From: Sulfuricurvum sp.
Lineage (GTDB): Bacteria > Campylobacterota > Campylobacteria > Campylobacterales > Sulfurimonadaceae
Reading direction: 5' to 3'
Length of the DNA stretch: 64,000 nt
NCBI RefSeq assembly: GCF_023229695.1
Contig: NZ_JALNYS010000013.1
Coordinates: 27,193-91,192 of the forward strand
Below are positions 38,101 to 45,111 of the stretch, one piece after another. A program made the position numbers and the translations under genes. The notes under the pieces were generated by a model, which saw only the letters and a list, made by a program, of their open reading frames with translations, did not search any database and was not told the origin of the DNA. The number at the start of each line of letters is the position of its first letter. Within the stretch, counting starts at the first letter, position 1.

Positions 38101-38750
38101 CGGAGTACGGGATGTTCAGGACTCAAACCCCGCTTACGATGGGCTTCTACAAGATCCGTATCAATCATCGCTTTGAGCACCTCATCTCCCAGCACTTCGA
38201 TCCGGCTGACCTCATGAGAAGTACGAAAACCGTCAAAAAAATGGAGAAACGGAATCCGTGAATGGAGTGTTGCCGCCTGAGAGATCAGGGCAAAATCGTG
38301 TGCTTCTTGCACCGAATTGGAAGCGAGTAGCGCAAATCCGGTCTGTCTGACTCCCATCACATCCTGATGGTCTCCGAAGATCGAGAGTCCCTGCATGGCA
38401 AGAGAACGGGCGGCAACATGAAATACCGTTGCGGTCAGTTCACCGGCTATTTTATACATGTTCGGAATCATTAAAAGCAGCCCTTGAGAGGCAGTAAAGG
38501 TTGTCGTCAAAGCACCGGTCTGCAACGCTCCGTGAACGGCACCGCTCGCTCCCCCTTCACTTTGCATCTCATACACTTCAGGGATGGTACCGAAAATATT
38601 TTTCTCCCCTTTTGAACTGTACAGATCGCTAAACTCCCCCATCGGAGACGAGGGGGTAATGGGGTAAATAGCGATTACCTCATTGATTTTGTGTGCGACT
38701 AAAGCAACGGCTTCATTGCCATCAACCGTAATAAATAAACGATCACTCAT
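35187..38750 (-). CDS. nifJ: pyruvate:ferredoxin/flavodoxin oxidoreductase, single chain
   Basis: 1187-aa homodimeric PFOR interconverting pyruvate + CoA and acetyl-CoA + CO2 with ferredoxin or flavodoxin. Domains in order: I pyrimidine-binding (EVIAIYPITPSSPMGE), II transketolase-C, III gamma, EKR domain, ferredoxin domain with two 4Fe-4S motifs (CIQCNKCVSACP and CTGCALCVEVCP), and the TPP domain with the proximal-cluster CPGCGETPY and GGDGWAYDIG. Good GGAGGAG site before ATG 38750. It can work in fermentation or in reverse for CO2 fixation. Followed after 1 bp by the DHOD-like gene. Confidence 0.95.
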   Translation of the reverse strand: MSDRLFITVDGNEAVALVAHKINEVIAIYPITPSSPMGEFSDLYSSKGEKNIFGTIPEVYEMQSEGGASGAVHGALQTGALTTTFTASQGLLLMIPNMYKIAGELTATVFHVAARSLAMQGLSIFGDHQDVMGVRQTGFALLASNSVQEAHDFALISQAATLHSRIPFLHFFDGFRTSHEVSRIEVLGDEVLKAMIDTDLVEAHRKRGLSPEHPVLRGTSQNPDVYFQGRESVNSYYLALPQILQQQMDKFAELSGRHYRLFDYIGDGEATRILVLMGSGAETVEESVAYLNGQGEKVGLIKVRLALPFAVEAFLDALPKSVESIAVLDRTKEPGSVGEPLYHDVVTALFERRDTLPFAMPTIIGGRYGLSSKEFTPAMIIAIYDELAKASPKNHFTIGIEDDVTFTSLLYDPDFVLENPTQFQAVFYGLGSDGTVGANKNSIKIIGTETDHYAQGYFVYDSKKSGSMTISHLRFGIEPIHSTYLIQKADFLGVHQAVFLEKLDLLEIAKPGAVFLLNTPYPKEEAWYRLPRVAQEHIIAKKLKFYAIDAYRVAKASQMGARINTIMQTCFFAISGVLPKEEAIKKIKGSIQKTYGKKGDQIVQMNYDAVDNTLENLFEVEVPSHISSTLELHSPLKGKFDPFVGEVIGAITAYKGDTLRVSQMPPDGTWPTGTSQYEKRNIGHEVPVWDRDTCIQCNKCVSACPHSVIRSNVFDASWMEGAPEGFVAKKAKGKKFGENDLFTISVAVEDCTGCALCVEVCPAKNKSQTNLKAINMMPQFPLRESGSTQWDFFLSLPKIERALLDHDDLKESQFLEPLFEFSGACPGCGETPYVKLVSQLFGDRMVVANATGCSSIYGGNLPTTPWRKNDQGRGPAWSNSLFEDNAEFGLGFRLAIDNHADHAKSLLEGLQPKLCAGLVEDILQAPQRDEKQINAQRERIVILKHALEAVDDAEAKTLLELCDYLVKKSVWIIGGDGWAYDIGYGGLDHVLASGKNVNILVLDTQVYSNTGGQQSKATLTGAVAKFAAGGKGAVPKDLAAMAINYENVYVAKVAMGANDQATVKAFIEAERYDGPSIIIAYSHCVAHGYDLRYGFDQQKRAVDSGLWPIFRFNPERIKEGENPMTLDSKGPKIDVKDFMYRETRFKMVEKMNHTAAGEFLVTAAHTAQTLHKRYVNLHEYYKPSEEV

Positions 38751-38949
38751 GATACTCCTCCGTGATTTTACAGATCAGATTGTATTTTCTTGTGAATAGT
38801 ATATAACACATTAGTTACAAAATATAACTACAAATCTGAAAATTTCAAGAGGAGTCCAATTTTTCAATTCAATACGCACATAAATAAAGCTGTTGAAAAA
38901 TTTTAGATAGGGTGGTTATGCATACAAATATAGATAATGATAAAAAAGC

Positions 38950-39651
38950 TCAACCCCGTAAATAGTATTCGATACTGTACCGCAAATCTTCATCCATATC
39001 CATCAGACTCTCCAACATCCATTTCAGATAGGCGGGATCTTTTATCGCAATGGTCTCAATCCGTTTTTTCGCATACTTTCCGAACGGGAGGCGACCTAAT
39101 AGCAAACGGGCCTGACTCATGTTTACCAATTTCTCGTGCGATGCCAGATCAAGCAGATACTCATACACCATCCGCGTATGGAGTGCATCGCTGAATGCGT
39201 TGTGCGCTGTCGGCTTCACTCCGTATCGATCAAAAAACTCTTCTTCCTGACGGTACAGCCGCAATTCGTAACGCAAAAACTGCAATCCGTAGCCGTCCAA
39301 ATCGTCCATTAGCGCTTTGGAACATTTAAGAGTATCTATGATTTCACCTTGCCATGTAATACCCTCTTTTTGGAGCATCGCAATATCAAACGGGGCATTA
39401 TGGGAGATAAGAGTATGTTCGCCGCTGTTGAGCGACCGGATCAGCTCATTACTTTGAGAAGTTGCAAAAGGGGGAGCCTCTTTCACCATTTCATTCGTGA
39501 TATGGTGAATCGCCGACGCTTCAGGAGGTATTTTTTTACCCGGATGGATCAATTCGTAATGGATTTTATCATCATCCATAACCAGCCCGAGGGCACAAAT
39601 ACGGTCCTTATCTTCTAGACCCGTTGTTTCGGTATCAAGGACAACCGTCAT
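38950..39651 (-). CDS. 3'-5' exonuclease, DnaQ/DEDDh type
   Basis: 233 aa. Exo I VLDTETTGLEDKD near residue 4, Exo II HNAPFDIAML, and Exo III HNAFSDALHT, giving the Asp-Glu-Asp-Asp-His set of DEDDh exonucleases such as the DNA polymerase III epsilon subunit. The C-terminal ~60 residues (YAKKRIETIAIKDPAYLKWMLES) match the small motif often found in such stand-alone exonucleases. It overlaps the upstream 146-aa gene by 4 bp. Proofreading versus repair role cannot be decided here. Confidence 0.88.
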   Translation of the reverse strand: MTVVLDTETTGLEDKDRICALGLVMDDDKIHYELIHPGKKIPPEASAIHHITNEMVKEAPPFATSQSNELIRSLNSGEHTLISHNAPFDIAMLQKEGITWQGEIIDTLKCSKALMDDLDGYGLQFLRYELRLYRQEEEFFDRYGVKPTAHNAFSDALHTRMVYEYLLDLASHEKLVNMSQARLLLGRLPFGKYAKKRIETIAIKDPAYLKWMLESLMDMDEDLRYSIEYYLRG

Positions 39652-40088
39652 GACTCGTCGTTATGATCAGTTTTCAATTGTGCCAGTAAATTGTGATAGT
39701 GTTCGAGGGTGCGAAAACTTTTTTCAAATCGCCAGCTCAATACAAAAGTGACAATCTCCCGGACCAGTGCTTTATCCAATTTTTCAGCACGTCCAAAATA
39801 ACCTAATGAAATATTCTTATTTTTAACCTTAGCCTCTTTATCGTATATAATCGCGATAATCTGGGCGTATTTGCCCTCTTTTATCATCCCTAAATCTTCA
39901 TCCGAAAGTGAAATACCGGAGAGATTAATCGCCTTAAACTCAAACAAATTCTCAAATGAAGAGACTTTGGCATCAATCTTTAAAGTATTGAATAACCGTT
40001 CCAGCTCTTTTAGATTGCTTTTGCGTTCAAGCTCATAACTGGAAATTTGTGCGGTCAGATTTTTAAGCCGATCAAGTGCTGAACTCAC
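39648..40088 (-). CDS. uncharacterised protein coupled to exonuclease
   Basis: 146 aa, not recognised. An N-terminal coiled-coil stretch (~1-35, ISSYELERKSNLKELERLF) is followed by an alpha/beta part (KYAQIIAIIYDKEAKVKNKN) and a helical end. Charged and soluble, no signal or membrane segment. It overlaps the exonuclease start by 4 bp and is divergent from murA. Coupling suggests a shared role with the exonuclease, but nothing in the sequence proves it. Confidence 0.7.
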   Translation of the reverse strand: MSSALDRLKNLTAQISSYELERKSNLKELERLFNTLKIDAKVSSFENLFEFKAINLSGISLSDEDLGMIKEGKYAQIIAIIYDKEAKVKNKNISLGYFGRAEKLDKALVREIVTFVLSWRFEKSFRTLEHYHNLLAQLKTDHNDES

Positions 40089-40170
40089 ACGTTCCCCTTT
40101 TTTCTTAAAATTATACCACTTTTACCAACATTGCCTTATAATGTTACACTTTTTTTATATTGGGAATTCA

Positions 40171-41433
40171 ATGGACTATCTACGTATTCAAGGCCCTACA
40201 AAACTTCAAGGCTCAGTTGTCATCTCCGGCGCAAAAAATGCCGCGTTGCCACTTATAACATTAACTTTATTGGCACACAACAAAGTGACCCTTACCAATG
40301 TCCCGGAGGTTGCGGATATTAAAACACTGCTCAAGCTCTTGCGAAATCTTGGGGCGACTAGCAGTCTTGAAAACCATGTCCTTCATCTTGACACTTCTAC
40401 GGTCAATCATACCATGGCCAATTACGATATCGTCAAAACGATGCGTGCTTCCATCCTCGTCCTCGGCCCACTCTTAGCCCGCTTCGGTCATTGTGAAGTC
40501 TCTTTACCCGGTGGATGTGCTATCGGCCAACGCCCGATCGATCTGCACCTCAAAGCATTGGAACAGATGGGTGCCCAGATCACAATCCATGCCGGATACG
40601 TTCATGCATTGGCACCCGAAGGACTTAAAGGGGCACACATCATCTTTGACAAGATCACCGTAACCGGCACCGCTAATATCGTCATGGCTGCAGCACTTGC
40701 ACACGGAAAAACAATTCTCGTAAACTGTGCAAAAGAGCCTGAAGTAGTACAACTGTGTGAAATTTTACGGGACAGCGGTATCGACATTACCGGTATCGGT
40801 ACATCAGAACTATCCATTATTGGAACCGGTGGGAAAACCATCGATATGGTTGATTTTGAAATCATTCCCGACCGTATTGAAGCGGGAACCTATTTGTGTG
40901 CCGGTGCGATTACCAATTCATCGATCACTCTAGAGCATGTCCGTCCCGATCATCTTGATGCCGTCACCGGAAAATTGGAGCAGATGGGGTGCACCTTTGA
41001 TATCACCGATACTACAATAACAATCCATCCGGCGCCGCAACTTAAACATATTGATATCATCACCCAAGAATACCCTGCATTCCCGACCGATATGCAGGCG
41101 CAATTTTTAGCCCTCGCAACCCTTGCCAACGGAACAAGCATTATCGAAGAGCGGTTGTTCGAAAACCGCTTTATGCACGTCAGTGAGCTTCAGCGTCTGG
41201 GGGCTGATATCAAACTAAACGGCCATACGGCTGCCGTTATGGGTGGAACTCCGCTGTTCGGTGCCGATGTCATGGCAACTGATTTACGGGCTTCAAGTGC
41301 CCTAGTCCTTGCAGCAATGGCGGCTGAGGGGACGACAAACGTCCACCGTATCTACCACCTTGACCGCGGATATGAAAATCTTGAACAAAAACTTCAGGCT
41401 CTCGGCGCGAAAATTGAGCGTCTAAAAGAATAA
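40171..41433 (+). CDS. murA: UDP-N-acetylglucosamine 1-carboxyvinyltransferase MurA
   Basis: First committed step of peptidoglycan synthesis, adding enolpyruvate from PEP to UDP-GlcNAc. I use ATG 40171 (MDYLRIQGPTKLQGSVVISG) giving 420 aa; the upstream ATG at 40141 adds ten non-family residues. Seen: VVISGAKNAALPLI with the early Lys/Asn pair, LPGGCAIGQRPIDLHL with the catalytic Cys (the target of fosfomycin), EYPAFPTDMQAQF and the Arg-rich ENRFMHVSEL. Complete. Confidence 0.96.
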   Translation: MDYLRIQGPTKLQGSVVISGAKNAALPLITLTLLAHNKVTLTNVPEVADIKTLLKLLRNLGATSSLENHVLHLDTSTVNHTMANYDIVKTMRASILVLGPLLARFGHCEVSLPGGCAIGQRPIDLHLKALEQMGAQITIHAGYVHALAPEGLKGAHIIFDKITVTGTANIVMAAALAHGKTILVNCAKEPEVVQLCEILRDSGIDITGIGTSELSIIGTGGKTIDMVDFEIIPDRIEAGTYLCAGAITNSSITLEHVRPDHLDAVTGKLEQMGCTFDITDTTITIHPAPQLKHIDIITQEYPAFPTDMQAQFLALATLANGTSIIEERLFENRFMHVSELQRLGADIKLNGHTAAVMGGTPLFGADVMATDLRASSALVLAAMAAEGTTNVHRIYHLDRGYENLEQKLQALGAKIERLKE

Positions 41434-41443
41434 AATAACCGTT

Positions 41444-41458
41444 CGCCGTTTTACGGCG
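41444..41458. terminator. hairpin after murA
   Basis: CGCCGT-TTT-ACGGCG stem 11 bp after the murA stop, flanked by A/T-rich bases but with no clear T-run on either strand. Possible weak or processed transcript end. Confidence 0.35.
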
Positions 41459-41596
41459 GAAAATAAAGACCTCATCTCTTTCATTCCCCAAAAAAATAAT
41501 CACAATACCATTCATTTAAGATAGAAAATATAGTGGTTGACAGTATAAAAGTATCGGTAAAAAAAGAAGTTAGCTAAAGAAAGTCAAGAGGAGAAA

Positions 41597-41615
41597 TTGC
41601 CGGCAATGCCGGCAA
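41597..41615 (-). terminator. hairpin after rpsR
   Basis: Perfect inverted repeat TTGCCGGC-AAT-GCCGGCAA just downstream of the rpsR stop. On the minus strand it is followed by TTTCTCCTC, a weak T-rich tail. Plausible end of the rpsF-ssb-rpsR transcript. Confidence 0.5.
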
Positions 41616-41619
41616 AAGG

Positions 41620-41883
41620 TTAACGAATCTCTTCGTACGGAGTTGCCGCAACGACTTTACGAGAAACAGTGTATGGAACCAATGCAGCAGCACGAGCTTG
41701 CTTGATTGCGATGGTAACCATATCTTGGTGACGCTTACAGTTACCCGTAAGACGACGTGGCATGATTTTGTAACGCTCAGAGAGTGAGTATTTCAAAGAA
41801 CCTACATCTTTGTAGTCAATGAAATCAACTTTTGCTTCGCAGTATTTGCAATAGCGTTTTTTATATTTTCTTTTTTCTGACAT
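41620..41883 (-). CDS. rpsR: 30S ribosomal protein S18
   Basis: 87-aa bS18 with the expected basic N-terminus (KRKYKKRYCKYCEAKVDFIDYKD) and conserved core YKIMPRRLTGNCKRHQ. The paired Cys residues (CKYC and a later Cys) are the zinc-binding type of S18. Last gene of rpsF-ssb-rpsR, 21 bp after ssb. Confidence 0.97.
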   Translation of the reverse strand: MSEKRKYKKRYCKYCEAKVDFIDYKDVGSLKYSLSERYKIMPRRLTGNCKRHQDMVTIAIKQARAAALVPYTVSRKVVAATPYEEIR

Positions 41884-41904
41884 GGTTGTATCCTTGTACT
41901 TTCG

Positions 41905-42414
41905 TTAAAACGGAATTTCGTCTTCGTTAATATCAATCTCGGGGAGATTGTTTTCCGGCATTCTGGCCGGAGACGGTCTCGTGTACGCCGGTGCCTGATT
42001 GTACGCTTTCGGCTGCGGAGCATCATACCCCCCGCCTTGGCTACTTCCGGCATCGCCATAATCACTGTAACCACCCTGAGAAGCTTCGCCGCGTGAATCA
42101 AGCATTTGCATCGTTTCTACGATAACAGAGTGCTTGGAGCGCTTTTGTCCACTTTGCTGGTCTACCCATTGTTCAAACTGCAATCTTCCCTCTACCAGGA
42201 TCTTAGACCCTTTACGGAGGTATTGGTTGGCTACTTCACCCGAACGACCGAAAAAAGTGATGTCGACAAAACATGTCTCCTCTTTTTTCTCGCCGTTCAC
42301 CGTAAATTTACGGCTGGTTGCGATAGCGGTTTTTGCAATCGCCGAACCGCTTTGTGCGTATCGAAGCTCGATATCACGTGTCAGATTTCCAACCAAAATA
42401 ACTTTATTGAACAT
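41905..42414 (-). CDS. ssb: single-stranded DNA-binding protein
   Basis: 169 aa. OB-fold N-terminal domain (MFNKVILVGNLTRDIELRYA, RKFTVNGEKKEETCFVDI, LVEGRLQFEQW), a Gly/Pro/Gln-rich linker, and an acidic C-terminal tip ending NEDEIPF, the docking peptide for replication and repair proteins. The tail form DEIPF is used as a reference for the small element-encoded protein at 48557, which ends the same way. 16 bp after rpsF. Confidence 0.97.
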   Translation of the reverse strand: MFNKVILVGNLTRDIELRYAQSGSAIAKTAIATSRKFTVNGEKKEETCFVDITFFGRSGEVANQYLRKGSKILVEGRLQFEQWVDQQSGQKRSKHSVIVETMQMLDSRGEASQGGYSDYGDAGSSQGGGYDAPQPKAYNQAPAYTRPSPARMPENNLPEIDINEDEIPF

Positions 42415-42430
42415 AGGTTTTCCTTCGGGC

Positions 42431-42820
42431 TTAAGCTACTACTTCTTCTTGCTTTTCAGCGACTTTCTCAGTAACAACAGCAGCAGGTTTCTTGGTTTTG
42501 TTAACCATATCATTCCATGCTTTGATCTCACGTTTGCTATCGTATTTCATGGTTACGAAACGCAAGATCTCCTCGTTGATACGGAAACGTCTCTCGATTT
42601 CACTAATCGCAGAAGGTGCAACTGTGTAATACATAACGTGAAAATAACCGCGAGCGTTTTTCTCGATCGGGTAAGCTAATTTTTTCATCCCCATTGCGTC
42701 GCGAGCGATGATTTCACCACCGTTTGATGTGATGACCTCTTCAACGATTGCAAGGGTGTTTTTAATCTCTTCTTCTGTAAGAGTCGGTTTTACGATTACT
42801 AGGTTTTCGTAATGTCTCAT
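42431..42820 (-). CDS. rpsF: 30S ribosomal protein S6
   Basis: 129-aa bS6. Start is ATG 42820 (MRHYENLVIVKPTLTEEEI), with GGAG nine bases before it; a longer frame to 42892 crosses the leader and has no family match. Core features: REVFR-type sheet replaced by GMKKLAYPIEKNARGYFHVMYY, then INEEILRFVTMKYD. The C-terminal extension ends in a Glu/Val-rich tail. First gene of the ribosomal operon. Confidence 0.96.
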   Translation of the reverse strand: MRHYENLVIVKPTLTEEEIKNTLAIVEEVITSNGGEIIARDAMGMKKLAYPIEKNARGYFHVMYYTVAPSAISEIERRFRINEEILRFVTMKYDSKREIKAWNDMVNKTKKPAAVVTEKVAEKQEEVVA

Positions 42821-42903
42821 AGCGTATGTCTCCTTATGGTGTTCGCCCCTTATGGTTGTTATACAGCACGACAGTCGTGTTGCAAAGAGCAAGGAACGCG
42901 CGA

Positions 42904-42909
42904 ATTATA
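42904..42909 (-). promoter_or_regulatory. -10 box of the rpsF-ssb-rpsR operon
   Basis: Consensus TATAAT on the minus strand 84 bp before rpsF, preceded by an A/T-rich stretch and with no clear -35, as is usual for Campylobacterota. The leader that follows contains a CACGAC-T-GTCGTG hairpin (~42865-42880) that might be a binding site for ribosomal proteins. Confidence 0.6.
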
Positions 42910-42943
42910 CTGAAGAATAGCTTAATTTTAGTTTTGGCTATTA

Positions 42944-43017
42944 GAGGACACAGCTGTGTCCTCGGGCACTCTGCCGAAGAGAACTCAGTGTTAGCGTAGC
43001 AGACGGAACTTGTTCCG
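42944..43017. repeat. palindrome-rich intergenic repeat
   Basis: Perfect 20-bp palindrome GAGGACACAGCTGTGTCCTC at 42944-42963, then AGTGTTAGCGTAGCAG and a CGGAAC-TT-GTTCCG hairpin at 43004-43017. A similar arrangement (hairpin, AGTG..TTAGCG..GCGTAGC, hairpin) occurs upstream of purL at 59236-59300, suggesting a dispersed intergenic repeat family. Confidence 0.6.
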
Positions 43018-43028
43018 ACGGCGTATTT

Positions 43029-43163
43029 TTAAAGTATGTTTTGCACTTTAAGCAGTGCCGAAAGGAGCAATGATTCCTGATCCGGTGAACCGGTCGATTT
43101 CATCTTCAATTCGGTATCGAGCAAAAGATTCAGCCCTTTTTTATACCCTTCGGGCGAAATCTT
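43029..43163 (-). pseudogene. duplicated 3' end of holA
   Basis: 135 bp that match the last 45 codons of the intact holA at 43843-43977: 122 of 135 bases are identical by my count. The translation keeps the holA frame and stop (KISPEGYKKGLNLLLDTELK onward) with only two amino acid changes, so most of the 13 differences are silent. There is no start codon or upstream holA sequence. It is separated from the intact gene by the toxin-antitoxin pair. Confidence 0.9.
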
Positions 43164-43208
43164 CACTCTCTCGAAAAGTGAAATATGCGAGGGATTAGGG
43201 TCATACGA

Positions 43209-43475
43209 TTATCCAAAAAATCGTTCATAATGATCATGATCTCCGATCCAAAACCATGTGGCGGTGTTGTTTTCCATAATACAAAGAGCACGATAGCCCA
43301 AAGAGATACGAGCAGACCAGATATTTTGTGCGGTGTTGATACATTTGAATCGGAGTGATGGGTGATAAGGATTTTCGACCCATAATCGATACGCTTTTTT
43401 AGCGTGGCGTTTTGCGGTAGGGCTGAGATGGAAATAGTTATCCCAAAAGCTCTCAACACTCAAAGAGACGATCAT
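43209..43475 (-). CDS. RelE/ParE-superfamily toxin
   Basis: 88-aa toxin of a type II pair. Pattern fits the RelE/ParE fold: basic helix (PTAKRHAKKAYRLWVENPYHPS), strand FKCINTAQNIWSARISLGYRALC, and the ending WFWIGDHDHYERFFG, characteristic of a HigB/RelE-like subgroup annotated as cytotoxic translational repressor. Predicted to cleave mRNA at the ribosome or otherwise block growth. Its start overlaps the antitoxin stop by 4 bp. Confidence 0.82.
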   Translation of the reverse strand: MIVSLSVESFWDNYFHLSPTAKRHAKKAYRLWVENPYHPSLRFKCINTAQNIWSARISLGYRALCIMENNTATWFWIGDHDHYERFFG

Positions 43476-43690
43476 AAACGTTCCGGCTCAAATGCTTTTG
43501 CGGTATTTTGCCGTACATTCGCGGCAAAGGCTTCGAGTTTTGCAGAACTGCTTTGATACGAACGGTTCCATCGGTATTCATCGACCATATCGGCTACGAT
43601 GGGACGGATTTTTTCGATCAGGGTTTCTTGGGCCTCAGCTGGCAGTTCATCCATCATTGTGCTAAAAGTTTGAAATGCTGCTGTGGTCAT
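43472..43690 (-). CDS. antitoxin partner of the RelE-like toxin
   Basis: 72-aa acidic helical protein (MDELPAEAQETLIEKIRPIV, DMVDEYRWNRSYQSSSAKLEA) placed directly before the toxin with a 4-bp overlap. The family is not recognised beyond this; no clear DNA-binding motif. It is called antitoxin from position, size and charge. A promoter is expected in the A/T-rich 43691-43750 (TACTTTAGTACTTTAAAGTA contains small inverted repeats suitable for autoregulation). Confidence 0.7.
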   Translation of the reverse strand: MTTAAFQTFSTMMDELPAEAQETLIEKIRPIVADMVDEYRWNRSYQSSSAKLEAFAANVRQNTAKAFEPERL

Positions 43691-43842
43691 TGCAAATCCT
43701 TTTGTTTTTTTGAGTGATACTTTAGTACTTTAAAGTATTTTAACATAAAAAGTCTGATTTGAATCAGGTGAAAACACTGCATTTACACTCAAAGAGATGA
43801 ACTGGTGGTCACATTTTGTTACCAGCTAATCTAGAAATTATA

Positions 43843-44808
43843 TTAGAGTATCGTTTGCAGTTTCAGCAATGCAGAAAGAAGCAATGATTCCTGATCCGGT
43901 GAACCGGTCGATTTCATCTTCAGCTCAGTATCGAGCAAAAGATTCAGCCCTTTTTTATACCCCTCAGGCGAAATCTTGATCGACATGCTTGCCCGCTCTT
44001 TTTCGATAAATCCGGGGAGTTTATACCCCAACACCAGTGCCGAATCGGCGACACCGTGGAGCTTGATCGCCGTGTTAAACAGATACAATTGCGTCAAAAA
44101 CCCGCTCAGTGAGGTCAGTATCCGAATCTCCTCTTCTCCCGATTCGAGCAGATGGCGCAGCGATTCTAGGATCGGTTTTTTCTCGATCACCTGTGCGATG
44201 AAATGATCCAGCTTGATTTCACTCAGACCGAAGACGTGTTCGTCGATCTCTTTGATCGTGATTGTTTTACCCAAGATAGCCAATTTCGAGAGTTCGTTGC
44301 ATGCCAAGGAGAGATCGTTATTGTGGGCATTCAAGAGGTGAACGGCAGCTTGATGATCGATTTGCAGCCCTATAAGAGATGCCTCTTGCAAGATGATCGC
44401 TTTCGCCTCATTCGCATACGGATGAAACAGGCGTACCGATCCGGCATGAGACCCTTTAAACGCCGCATCCGCCCCTTTGACATCTTCCCCGTAGTAGCAG
44501 TAGATAAACGTATTATCGGGATTTTTTCCGACCAGTTCGATGAGGGTGTCCAACTCCGCTTTCGGGAGCTTTTTTTCGTGTTTGACAATCAGCAGATTCT
44601 GATCGCCGAAGAGTGAACCCTGTGAAAGGTGGGCTTTGGCGGTGTTGAAATCATACTCGTCATGATAAAGGCTCAGTACCGATGCCCCTTCGATCTGAGC
44701 AAGTCGGTGGGCATAACGGTCGATGAGAAAGTGACTCTCGCCGAAGAGTGCCATCGCTCGTGGTGCTGAATTATTTTGGAGGTGACGGTCTAGTTCTTGG
44801 CGGTTCAT
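43843..44808 (-). CDS. holA: DNA polymerase III delta subunit
   Basis: 321-aa clamp-loader subunit. Divergent, but the layout fits HolA: N-terminal AAA-like domain with FGESHFLIDRYAHRL, a Walker-B-like region, then ILQEASLIGLQIDHQAAVHLLN and the collar helices ending LLLSALLKLQTIL. It sits in the conserved rnr-holA-rpsF order, now interrupted on both sides by accessory genes. Start has GGAGG six bases upstream. A second copy of its last 45 codons lies at 43029-43163. Confidence 0.85.
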   Translation of the reverse strand: MNRQELDRHLQNNSAPRAMALFGESHFLIDRYAHRLAQIEGASVLSLYHDEYDFNTAKAHLSQGSLFGDQNLLIVKHEKKLPKAELDTLIELVGKNPDNTFIYCYYGEDVKGADAAFKGSHAGSVRLFHPYANEAKAIILQEASLIGLQIDHQAAVHLLNAHNNDLSLACNELSKLAILGKTITIKEIDEHVFGLSEIKLDHFIAQVIEKKPILESLRHLLESGEEEIRILTSLSGFLTQLYLFNTAIKLHGVADSALVLGYKLPGFIEKERASMSIKISPEGYKKGLNLLLDTELKMKSTGSPDQESLLLSALLKLQTIL

Positions 44809-45027
44809 ATAATGCCTCCATACATTTTCTGGTGGTAATATTGCTTCATTTTTTTATCTCTTGTAATTTTTCTATCACTTATGATACAATTATCTTCTAA
44901 TTCGCCTTTGGGCACACCCACTTGATTTCAGGTGGGGATAATCGTTTCTGTATCTATTTCAAGATAATACTATCAATCTCTTTTTCGGTTAAATCGCTAC
45001 TTTTTCACTCATCCTATCAAAATTCAT
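44805..45027 (-). pseudogene. possible decayed small gene before holA
   Basis: Broken coding pieces in the 303-bp gap between the Abi gene and holA: ATG 45027 reads MNFDRMSEK, a neighbouring frame continues DLTEKEIDSIILK, and a third piece (44921-44805) reads VPKGELEDNCIISDRK and ends overlapping the holA start by 4 bp. Frame changes and in-frame stops prevent one protein. It may be a degraded accessory gene, or chance. The gap also holds a 20-nt hairpin at 44917-44936 (CCCACTTGA-TT-TCAGGTGGG). Confidence 0.28.
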
Positions 45028-45072
45028 TCCATTTAATCACTGCACACACCGCTTTATTTAAAGTTGATTGGT

Positions 45073-45078
45073 TATAAT
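45073..45078 (+). promoter_or_regulatory. candidate promoter antisense to the Abi gene
   Basis: TATAAT on the plus strand inside GGTTATAAT, pointing into the 3' end of the Abi gene. A transcript from about 45085 would start with a GGTGAGC (45091-45097)...GCTTACC (45110-45116) hairpin that covers the Abi stop codon. No -35 or terminator is evident, so this is tentative. Confidence 0.35.
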
Positions 45079-45111
45079 TTCTTCACTTACGGTGAGCCTC
45101 TGCACGCACGC

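Noticed and set aside
38891..38963. 15-codon frame MHTNIDNDKKAQPRK on the plus strand
   Set aside because: Too short, no homology hint, and it runs into the 3' end of the exonuclease gene on the other strand.
43163..43459. 98-codon minus-strand frame overlapping the toxin
   Set aside because: It is the shadow of the RelE-type toxin in another frame, and the toxin has the family match and coupling.
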